Assembly (NCBI GenBank): GCA_023554435.1
Contig: JAMJQV010000087.1
Coordinates: forward strand, 1-5,667
Length of the DNA: 5,667 nt
Direction of reading: 5' to 3'
From: Gemmatimonadota bacterium
GTDB lineage: Bacteria > Gemmatimonadota > Gemmatimonadetes > Palauibacterales > Palauibacteraceae
The stretch's first letter is position 1. Every line of letters begins with the position of its first letter. Both the position numbers and the translations under genes were made by a program. Positions 1 to 5,563 of the stretch are shown here, in pieces. The notes beneath the pieces are model-generated. The model was given only the letters and a program-made list of their open reading frames with translations. It was not told where the DNA came from and did not search any database.

Positions 1-39
1 CTCGCGCGGCTCATGCCGACGACCATCGGTGTGTGCTGA
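1..39 (+). CDS. Possible 3' end of an upstream gene (partial)
   Basis: From base 1 the first reading frame runs for 12 codons (LARLMPTTIGVC) to a TGA at 37-39. Eleven of those 12 codons end in G or C, as expected for coding sequence in this GC-rich DNA. That is the only support: the piece is too short to assign a family, and chance is not excluded. If real, it leaves 48 bp before the next gene, enough for its ribosome binding site and perhaps part of a promoter. Confidence 0.25.
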   Translation, partial: LARLMPTTIGVC

Positions 40-87
40 CCGAGGCCCAGCACCAGACATGCATGATTCAGACGGAGATGCACGCAC

Positions 88-1284
88 ATGATCAGGCGCA
101 GCATCCTGGCACTGCTGTCTGCAGCTATCGTGCTGCCTTCAGCCCTGTCGGCGCAGCAGATGACGGTGGCCATGGTCGAGGACATGGACCTGGCCGCTCC
201 GGAGCTTCCCGCCGGGGGTGACATCGTCCGGGTCGAGAACCGTTCGGACGAGCGGTTCGTCGATTTCGTGATCGGGCCCCTCGACCTCCCGGCGGACATG
301 GGACATCTCAGACCTCCCATCCAGGTCGCCGAGATCCCCGTGGACGGCTGGCTGCAGGGCTTCGAGGTCACGATGGAGGATGGAGCTGGGAGTGCGCTCC
401 CCATGGACCTCCTTCACCACGTGAACTTCATCGATCCCGACAAGCGCGATCTATTCGCGCCCATCGCCAGGCGTGTCATCGCGGCGGGCCGCGAGACGAG
501 AGAGAAGAAGCTGCCCTCGCTGCTCGGGTATCCGATCGAGGCCGGGGACCGGATGATCATCTCTTCGATGTTCGCCAACCCAATCGGGACGGACGTCCCC
601 GAAGCCTACCTGCGGGTGAGGATCTTCTACAGTCTCGAGGAAGACGGTTTCATGCAGCCTCGGGACGTATACCCGTTCTACCTGGACGTCATGGGGCCGG
701 TCGGAGCCAAGGACTTCGCCGTCCCGCCCGGAAAGACGGTGCATGCGTACGAGGCCAGCCCGGTGATCGAGGGCCGCATCCTGGGCATCGGCGGACACCT
801 GCACGACTACGCCACCGTCCTGCGGCTCGAAGACGTGACGGAGGGCAAGGTCCTGTGGGAAGCTGAACCCGAGTACGACAGCGAGGGCCGGCTGACGGGC
901 GTTTCCGAGAGCATCCTGTTGATGAGCGGCGGCATCAAGGTGACCCCGGATCATACCTACCGGATCTACGTCGAGTACGAGAACCCGATGGCGCATCCCA
1001 CCCCCGACGGGGGAATGGGTGAAATCGGCGGCGTGATCTGGGCTTCGAAGGACGTCGTGTGGCCGGAGCTACGGCGTGACGACCCGATCTACGTCGCGGA
1101 CCTGATCAATACGCTGGAAGCGCCCGAGAAGGCCGGAGGGCACGGGGGACACGGCGATCACGGCGGTATGGAAATGGACGCCATGGACCACGGCCAGATG
1201 GACCACGGAACGATGTCCTCCGGCGACCAGGCCTCCGAGCCGGCCCACGAGCACGGAGCCGCCGAGGAGCACGACGGACGCTAG
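88..1284 (+). CDS. Secreted PHM-like (type II copper monooxygenase fold) protein with His/Met-rich tail
   Basis: A 398-residue protein. The start at 88 gives a clean signal peptide (MIRRS, hydrophobic stretch 6-20, cleavage near 21-22 before QQ) and has GGAG at 74-77. The order of motifs follows peptidylglycine alpha-hydroxylating monooxygenase: a His-His pair in LLHHVNF (110-111) where PHM has its first two CuH ligands; VPPGKTV (212-218) where PHM has IPPGEKV; His-x-His in GGHLHDY (237-239) at the CuM site; and Met310 in DGGMGEIGG where PHM has the CuM methionine in DEMCN. The third CuH histidine seems replaced by Met161 (ISSMFANP against PHM LQVHYGD). There are no cysteines, whereas PHM is rich in disulfides. 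Residues 349-398 hold eight His and five Met, including tandem MDHG. Family knowledge supports copper-dependent hydroxylation or copper binding outside the cytoplasm; the substrate is unknown. The fold assignment comes from motif order recalled by eye and is moderately sure; catalysis is not established. Confidence 0.75.
   Translation: MIRRSILALLSAAIVLPSALSAQQMTVAMVEDMDLAAPELPAGGDIVRVENRSDERFVDFVIGPLDLPADMGHLRPPIQVAEIPVDGWLQGFEVTMEDGAGSALPMDLLHHVNFIDPDKRDLFAPIARRVIAAGRETREKKLPSLLGYPIEAGDRMIISSMFANPIGTDVPEAYLRVRIFYSLEEDGFMQPRDVYPFYLDVMGPVGAKDFAVPPGKTVHAYEASPVIEGRILGIGGHLHDYATVLRLEDVTEGKVLWEAEPEYDSEGRLTGVSESILLMSGGIKVTPDHTYRIYVEYENPMAHPTPDGGMGEIGGVIWASKDVVWPELRRDDPIYVADLINTLEAPEKAGGHGGHGDHGGMEMDAMDHGQMDHGTMSSGDQASEPAHEHGAAEEHDGR
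1135..1281 (+). other. His/Met-rich, probably metal-binding C-terminal tail
   Basis: Codons 350-398 of the PHM-like gene encode a low-complexity tail with HGGHGDH, MEMDAM, two consecutive MDHG units (DNA copies of ATGGACCACGG at 1183 and 1198) and then HEH. Such Met/His/Asp motifs are typical of periplasmic copper- and silver-binding proteins such as PcoA/CopA and SilE. Composition suggests a flexible arm that binds copper and may deliver it to the domain before it. It could also bind nickel or zinc; the many methionines favour Cu(I). Confidence 0.65.
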
Positions 1285-1287
1285 CTA
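1282..1287. other. Shared palindromic stop site TAGCTA between convergent genes
   Basis: The plus-strand gene stops at TAG (1282-1284) and the minus-strand gene stops at TAG read from 1287 to 1285. The six bases TAGCTA are self-complementary and serve both stops, so there is no intergenic DNA. Any transcription terminator for either gene must lie inside the other's coding sequence. Confidence 0.9.
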
Positions 1288-3375
1288 CGGATTCACGATG
1301 GTCGACCGTCTTCGTGGCGCGTCGATCCAGTGGGCCTCCCTGGCTGCAGGCCGGTAAAGCGGAGTGACCGCCGGGAGGCTCTCGATGCCGGTGCTCCGAT
1401 CGGTGATGCGCACCGCCAGCAGGTAAGCCCCCGCCGGAGATGAGCCGAGGGCCACCCGCAGGTAGTGACGTCCGATTCCGAGGCCCTCCCGATCCTCGGT
1501 GGCGATCGATGGAAAGCTGAGCCTGAACACCAGGTTGTCGGGCGCCAGTTCGAACGCCATGTCCGCCGCCACCTCGGGCACCACTCGCACGTCCACGTCG
1601 TACGTCGCGCCAGGCCGGATGCCGTATACCTCGAAATACGTATGAGCGGTACCGTCGGGCGATACGACGTGCGTGGGCCCGATGCGCAGGAACGAGATGC
1701 CGTCTCTCGACCAGGAACCGCCGGAGTCGGCCGCCACCGCGATGTCGCTGACCGACGGAACGCCGAACTGGCGAGCCGACACGGTCACCGTATCGAGTAT
1801 CCAGTTGCCCAGATTCCCGCGCTCGCTACCCTCGTCGCGCAACACCAGCGTGTACGGGTATGTCTCCGGCTCCAGGGTGACCTGGAATCGAACCGGAATG
1901 CCGTCGTCGCTGGCGAGGGGATCTGAGACGACCGGCTGACTCAGGACGTCCAGCGTCTCCATCCCGCCCGGCGCCAGGTAGGCCAGCCGAGCCCCGAGGT
2001 CGTAGCCGACCCACCCGTCCGCCTGGGTTACCGGGTCCACGGCCGCGCGAGCCGTGAGGTCGCCCACCCGCGTGGAGGCCAGGAACCAGACCTCCGACCG
2101 ATCGGTACCGGGCTCCCGAAAGCGAAGCGTCTCGTACGCAAACTCGATTCCGGCGGTCAGGTCGGGCGCGTCGGGTATGCCTGAGACCGCGTACCGCGCA
2201 TCCGCTTCGTTGATCTCCTTCTCCCAGGCCAGGAACCCCTGGAAACCGGGGTTGAACCGATCGCCCGCCGCTCGCATGCGGGAGTCCATCTGCCGGAAGT
2301 GGTAGTCCTCGTACAGGAAGTCGAGGACACGACGGGACTGATACAGGTAGGCCAGGCTGCCACCTCCCACTCCCATCAACTCGCTGGGCATGGTGAAACC
2401 GCTCGCGTGCGCCAGGTTTTCCAGGAGCCGGTAGTCCGCGAGCGCGTGCAGACCCGTCTTCGATATGGGCGCGAAGTGAAACACCCGGGGACCCTCGGGG
2501 CGGAAGTAGGCCCAGGTCTCGTTCAGGTCCATGAAGGGCTCGACGGTCACCAGCGGTACCCCCATGCGCAGCTGGATGAGGCCCCTGTCATCCACCTCGA
2601 GGCTGTCGGCACGTCCGATCCGGTCCGCCAGATCGCGGGTCAGGCGAGGCGTCCGCAGGTAGTACAGGCCACGGACCTCGTGCAAACGGGCATAGTGGAT
2701 CTGCAGCCGTTCGGCGGGGCTGACCGCCATCCGGAAGGCCCGCTCGTCCACGAAACGGCGCACCCAATCGCAGGCTTTCGGTCCCGCGTCCTGGTTCTCC
2801 CACTCGGACTGTTCATCGGGCGTGGACAGACCGCGAAGGTCCTCCCACAGGGCCCGCCGGGTCGCCTCGTCCATCCGGTCGCACGCTGTCCAGAAGGCGT
2901 CTCCGCCTTCGGCCCGGCGCTCCTCGTAGGTTCCCGGGATGCCGGGCCCCGACGGAGGCGCCTGCAGGAGTATTCGGGCGCGTTCGAAGGTCACCCGCGG
3001 GCGCACCGCCCCGTCCGGAGACCTCTCCGCCGGAAGAGCCTGGAGCGCGGACCGGTACTGGCGGGCGCGCCGCCACAGGGTCGCGACGGCGATGGAGTCG
3101 GAGACGCTTCCCGGACCGCCCAGCTGATCCCATTTCACGAGGACCCGCCGTACACCGGCCACGTCGGGATGGTCGCGATACAGCGAGAGGGACGATCGGG
3201 CGTGCCGGGGAACGGTGTCGGCTGCGACTCCGGGAGCGGTGGCGACCGGTCCTGGAACGGGACCGGCGGCGAGAGCGTCTCGCGCCACGGGCGGGAGGTG
3301 GGCCAGGAGCACACAGGTTCCGAAGCAGGCGACGAACCGGATCCTACCTGTCGAGCCCCGCTGGCTCCGGATCAT
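1285..3375 (-). CDS. Exported GWxTD-family protein
   Basis: A 696-residue protein of the GWxTD family, whose function is unknown and which is common in Gemmatimonadota and Acidobacteriota. The frame is open upstream to 3564, but ATG 3375 is preferred: GGGAGG lies at 3385-3380 with good spacing, a signal peptide follows (RIR, hydrophobic 14-27, ALA-AG near 36), and the longer form would be an Arg/Cys-rich stretch overlapping the TPR gene. Residues about 70-165 look helical. Residues 203-303 carry the family domain: DWVRRF, LQIHYARL, then VDDRGLIQLRMGVP (261-274) and NETWAYFRPEG (285-295) followed by VFHF. The signature GWxTD is absent: LEVDDRG stands where GWxTDRG would be, a form I believe is frequent among gemmatimonad members. 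Residues about 440-675 are beta-rich, probably Ig-like (YFEVYGIRPGATYDVDVRV, 580-598). It is probably co-transcribed with the TPR gene 10 bp upstream. Family assignment is good; role is unknown. Confidence 0.8.
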   Translation of the reverse strand: MIRSQRGSTGRIRFVACFGTCVLLAHLPPVARDALAAGPVPGPVATAPGVAADTVPRHARSSLSLYRDHPDVAGVRRVLVKWDQLGGPGSVSDSIAVATLWRRARQYRSALQALPAERSPDGAVRPRVTFERARILLQAPPSGPGIPGTYEERRAEGGDAFWTACDRMDEATRRALWEDLRGLSTPDEQSEWENQDAGPKACDWVRRFVDERAFRMAVSPAERLQIHYARLHEVRGLYYLRTPRLTRDLADRIGRADSLEVDDRGLIQLRMGVPLVTVEPFMDLNETWAYFRPEGPRVFHFAPISKTGLHALADYRLLENLAHASGFTMPSELMGVGGGSLAYLYQSRRVLDFLYEDYHFRQMDSRMRAAGDRFNPGFQGFLAWEKEINEADARYAVSGIPDAPDLTAGIEFAYETLRFREPGTDRSEVWFLASTRVGDLTARAAVDPVTQADGWVGYDLGARLAYLAPGGMETLDVLSQPVVSDPLASDDGIPVRFQVTLEPETYPYTLVLRDEGSERGNLGNWILDTVTVSARQFGVPSVSDIAVAADSGGSWSRDGISFLRIGPTHVVSPDGTAHTYFEVYGIRPGATYDVDVRVVPEVAADMAFELAPDNLVFRLSFPSIATEDREGLGIGRHYLRVALGSSPAGAYLLAVRITDRSTGIESLPAVTPLYRPAAREAHWIDAPRRRSTIVNP

Positions 3376-3379
3376 TGTA

Positions 3380-3385
3380 CCTCCC
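3380..3385 (-). promoter_or_regulatory. Ribosome binding site of the GWxTD gene
   Basis: GGGAGG on the minus strand begins directly after the TAA stop of the TPR gene (3388-3386) and lies four bases before ATG 3375. It fixes the start of the GWxTD gene over the longer open frame and suggests that ribosomes finishing the TPR gene restart here. Confidence 0.8.
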
Positions 3386-4027
3386 TTACATCTCGCCCAC
3401 GCCCCAACGGTCATCCAGCGCCTGGAGCAACGCCTCGGGGTCCCGACCCTCCTCGACGAGCGGGGCGAGCACCTCGTCCGCCTCCGCGGGGCGGCCGGAC
3501 TCACGCAGCAGCGAGCCCAGCAGCAGACGCGCCGCCAGGTACGAGGGTCTGAGCTCGAGCGCATGCCTGGCCGACTGCTCGGCCGCCTCCACCTGACCGG
3601 TGAGCTTCAGGGCCACGGCCTCGCCATAGCGAGCCGGCACCCACGTTGGATCCTCGGCCAGCGCCGCACGGAATCTCTCCAGTGCAGCCTCCGGTTTCCC
3701 ATGCAGCAGGTCGCACACTCCCAGGTTGGAGCGACCGGCTACCACGTACGGATACGAGCGGCCCAGGTTGAAGTACGGCTGGACGCGTCGGAAGTTCGGC
3801 TCGCGGGCCACCTGGAACAGGAATGCCTCGAACTCGGAGCGGGCCTCGCCGGCGTCTCCTCGCTTCAACTGTCGAAGTCCGCGGCGGAATCGGCGCGTCT
3901 TCCAGTGCCACCAGCGACCCGGCAGGAAGAGGGCCACGAGGAACAACAGCATGACCCAGCCGGGGGGTCGAAACAGCAGAAGGACCAACAGCAGTCCAAG
4001 GGTGGCGATCAGGGCTGGAGCGACCAC
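3386..4027 (-). CDS. Membrane-anchored TPR-repeat protein
   Basis: A 213-residue protein starting at GTG 4027. The N-terminus holds two hydrophobic segments (about 3-19 and 22-36) split by RPPG, followed by a basic stretch (KTRRFRRGLRQLKRG, 43-57) that by the positive-inside rule sits in the cytoplasm, as probably does the rest. The remainder is helical with TPR-like repeats: a weaker one near 46-78, then about 99-129 (GKPEAALERFRAALAEDP), 131-163 (GQVEAAEQSARHALELRP) and 165-197 (GRPAEADEVLAPLVEEG). TPRs are protein-binding scaffolds, so this probably assembles partners at the membrane. The only upstream Shine-Dalgarno-like match, GGTGGAGG at 4048-4041, is 13 bases from the GTG, longer than ideal, but no other in-frame start lies near. 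The TAA stop sits 10 bp from the GWxTD gene, so the two probably form one operon. No specific family name can be given. Confidence 0.8.
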   Translation of the reverse strand: MVAPALIATLGLLLVLLLFRPPGWVMLLFLVALFLPGRWWHWKTRRFRRGLRQLKRGDAGEARSEFEAFLFQVAREPNFRRVQPYFNLGRSYPYVVAGRSNLGVCDLLHGKPEAALERFRAALAEDPTWVPARYGEAVALKLTGQVEAAEQSARHALELRPSYLAARLLLGSLLRESGRPAEADEVLAPLVEEGRDPEALLQALDDRWGVGEM

Positions 4028-4053
4028 TGCTGCGCGTATGCCTCCACCACGAG

Positions 4054-4059
4054 TATCAT
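4054..4059 (+). promoter_or_regulatory. Candidate -10 element of a leaderless promoter
   Basis: TATCAT matches the TATAAT consensus at five of six bases and ends five bases before ATG 4065. Transcription would then start at or next to the ATG, giving an mRNA with little or no leader. This would explain the lack of a usable Shine-Dalgarno sequence for that gene. No good -35 box is seen 16-18 bp upstream (GC-rich, near 4031-4036), so the call stays tentative. Confidence 0.35.
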
Positions 4060-4064
4060 TGGGG

Positions 4065-4340
4065 ATGATCCGGTTTCACTACCATACAGCGCCGCGCGAT
4101 ATTCCGCGCCTCAGCGTGCGCAAGGGAGACACCCTCGTACACGCGTACAGTGACACGTCGGTCGAGGAACTGATCGAGTGGGGGCGCTCGCATGGCCTCA
4201 AGGCGGAGTGGATCGATCGCCGAAACGCCCTGCCCCACTACGACCTGTTCGGAGAGGGCGTGAGCCTGGCCGGCGAAGGGGTAACCCGCGCCGAGCTGGT
4301 CGCGGACCTCCGGATGTGGCGCGCCAGGAGGTCGGAATGA
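4065..4340 (+). CDS. Small DUF4031-like protein
   Basis: A 91-residue protein from ATG 4065. The central and C-terminal part resembles DUF4031, small proteins of unknown function with the pattern H-hydrophobic-x-(A/S)D(T/S)xxELxxxxxxxGL...W...HYD. Here this reads VHAYSDTSVEELIEWGRSHGLKAEWI (about residues 25-50), then LPHYDLFG (55-62) and GVTRAELVADLRMWRARR near the end. It has no signal peptide or membrane segment, so it is cytoplasmic. ATG 4038 is an in-frame alternative adding MPPPRVSLG, without a well-placed Shine-Dalgarno; 4065 is chosen because the sequence beginning MIRFHYH looks like a natural start and a candidate -10 fits it. Its TGA overlaps the ATG of the glycosyltransferase, so the two are translated together. 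It is divergent from the TPR gene with 37 bp between starts. Family match is by pattern only and moderately sure. Confidence 0.7.
   Translation: MIRFHYHTAPRDIPRLSVRKGDTLVHAYSDTSVEELIEWGRSHGLKAEWIDRRNALPHYDLFGEGVSLAGEGVTRAELVADLRMWRARRSE
4326..4331 (+). promoter_or_regulatory. Ribosome binding site of the glycosyltransferase gene
   Basis: A perfect AGGAGG inside the last codons of the DUF4031-like gene, five bases before ATG 4337. It decides the start of the glycosyltransferase over an open frame that extends back to 4178. Confidence 0.85.
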
Positions 4341-5563
4341 CCACGGTCCTGGTGACAATCATGCTGGCCGGACTCCTGGTTCAGCTGGGCTTTGCCCATC
4401 GAAGGACGGTGCGTGCTCTGCGCCTGAGAGACGGGAAGCGTCCCCGCTCCCTGGCCTCCTATCCGCCAGTCACGGTGATCCGGCCCGTGAAGGGGGTGGA
4501 TGTCGAGCAGGAGGACAATTTCCACGCTGCCCTCGAAACCGGCTACGTGGGCGAAGCGGAGACGATCTTCGTCCTCGAGGACGAAGAGGATCCGGCGTAC
4601 CCGCTCGTTGTCCGGGCCATCGAGTCGCATGCAGCCTCCGGCGCGCACGGGTCGGCCCGGATCGTCCTTGCGGGGAAGCCGCCGGCCGGCCGGACGGGGA
4701 AGATCAACAACATGATCGTCGGAGAGGCCGAAGCGCGGGGAGACATCATCGTCTTCGGCGACTCGGACACCCGACCCGACGCGGCGGTGCTGACCAACCT
4801 CGTCGAGCACCTCGTGGCGGACGATTCGGCGGGGGCCGCTTTTGCCCCGGTGGTCAATCCGTGCCGTCCGAGGTCGGCCGGCGACGTCGGCTACGCGATC
4901 ATCCTGAATGCCTACATGGTCGGAGGGATGGAGAAGGCGCTGGGCGACGGACGCACCCTGCCCTTCCTCATGGGCCAGCTGATGGCCTTCAAGAGATCCG
5001 CACTGCACGCGATTGGCGGCGTGAAGTGCGCAGAGGGGCAACTGGTGGACGACATGTTCCTTGGCGCACGCATCGTCGAGGCGGGCTACTCGAACGTGAT
5101 GGGGACCCATCCTCTGCGGGTGATCAACCACGGCCTCGGCTTCAAGGGTTTCCTCAAGCTGTGGCGCAGGTGGCTTTTCTGCGGGCGGGGTGGCATCCCG
5201 GCCTCCTTTGCCCTCCCGTTCGTAGTCCGCGCGGTCAGCTTCTTCATCTCGCTGGGCCTGGCCATCGCGATGCTGGCCAGCGGGCACCCGTGGCTCGCGG
5301 GACTCGCGGCCGCTGTCTGGATCCTGGAGGGACTGCACTACATCCGGCTGCACCGGCTGGTGGGGGGCGCGTCCATTCCACTCCGCTACGCGTGGATGAC
5401 CTGGATGCCCTACCCCGCGACGATTCCGCTCGGACTGTCGATGCTGATCCGGCCCGAGCTCGACTGGCGGGGACACAAGTATCGACTGGACGGATCGGCC
5501 CGCCTCAAAGCAGTTCGAGCGACGCGGTCGGAAGGGCTCGCACCTCCGTCCGGGGAGCGGTGA
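4337..5563 (+). CDS. Membrane glycosyltransferase, ceramide glucosyltransferase/HpnI-like (GT21-type)
   Basis: A 408-residue inner-membrane enzyme predicted to transfer a sugar from a nucleotide-sugar to a membrane lipid. Visible in order: a hydrophobic N-terminal segment (2-19); PPVTVIRPVKGVD (43-55), typical of ceramide-type glycosyltransferases; FVLEDEEDPAY (78-88) with the first Asp region; GRTGKINNM (118-126); the DxD motif GDSDTRPD (141-148); MAFKRSAL...IGG (216-228); EGQLVDDMFLG (233-243) with the D3 aspartates 238-239; and RRW (277-279). The (Q/R)xxRW motif is incomplete: Leu275 stands at the Q/R position. Hydrophobic segments follow at about 291-314, 318-333 and 355-371, then DWRGHKYRL (376-384), a frequent ending in this group. 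Length fits HpnI and bacterial GT21 enzymes (about 380-400). The acceptor could be a hopanoid, ceramide or other lipid; the sequence does not decide. The gene starts at ATGA overlapping the previous stop, and its TGA shares a base with the ATG of the exporter gene. Confidence 0.85.
   Translation: MTTVLVTIMLAGLLVQLGFAHRRTVRALRLRDGKRPRSLASYPPVTVIRPVKGVDVEQEDNFHAALETGYVGEAETIFVLEDEEDPAYPLVVRAIESHAASGAHGSARIVLAGKPPAGRTGKINNMIVGEAEARGDIIVFGDSDTRPDAAVLTNLVEHLVADDSAGAAFAPVVNPCRPRSAGDVGYAIILNAYMVGGMEKALGDGRTLPFLMGQLMAFKRSALHAIGGVKCAEGQLVDDMFLGARIVEAGYSNVMGTHPLRVINHGLGFKGFLKLWRRWLFCGRGGIPASFALPFVVRAVSFFISLGLAIAMLASGHPWLAGLAAAVWILEGLHYIRLHRLVGGASIPLRYAWMTWMPYPATIPLGLSMLIRPELDWRGHKYRLDGSARLKAVRATRSEGLAPPSGER
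5552..5557 (+). promoter_or_regulatory. Ribosome binding site of the partial exporter gene
   Basis: GGGGAG lies inside the last codons of the glycosyltransferase, five bases before ATG 5563. The TGATG overlap with the upstream stop is the usual arrangement for translational coupling. GTG 5560, one codon upstream in the same frame, is a possible but less well spaced start. Confidence 0.6.

Noticed and set aside
2..91. Upstream frame ending in TGA at 89-91, overlapping ATG 88 as a coupled ATGA junction
   Set aside because: Only about half of its codons end in G or C, unlike the other genes, so the overlap is probably chance. The frame ending at 39 fits coding composition better.
33..221. 62-codon plus-strand frame at the left edge
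   Set aside because: It overlaps the signal peptide and mature start of the PHM-like protein, and its product shows no domain.
1294..1316. Inverted repeat CACGA...TCGTG with an inner GGTCGACC palindrome as a terminator for the first gene
   Set aside because: The arms are five bases, no T-run follows on either strand, and the site lies in the coding end of the GWxTD gene. Short palindromes are common in GC-rich DNA.
2299..3552. Open frame of 417 codons on the plus strand opposite the GWxTD and TPR genes
   Set aside because: Its product is rich in Arg, Gly, Pro and His with no recognisable domain, and it lies antisense to two genes with clear family features and start signals. Long antisense frames are expected in GC-rich coding DNA.
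3376..3564. N-terminal extension of the GWxTD gene to 3564
   Set aside because: The extension is Arg/Cys-rich, overlaps the TPR gene in another frame, and would bury the signal peptide that starts at ATG 3375, which has its own strong Shine-Dalgarno.
3215..4153. Open frame of 312 codons on the plus strand across the TPR gene and the divergent gap
   Set aside because: It is antisense to the TPR gene and would overlap the start of the DUF4031-like gene; composition is Gln/Arg-rich with no motif.
4178..4336. N-terminal extension of the glycosyltransferase to 4178
   Set aside because: It overlaps the DUF4031-like gene, is Arg/Pro/Gly-rich, and lacks the perfect AGGAGG that precedes ATG 4337.
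4238..5476. Open frame of 412 codons on the minus strand opposite the glycosyltransferase
   Set aside because: It mirrors a gene with complete glycosyltransferase motifs, and its product is low-complexity and His/Arg-rich without a domain.
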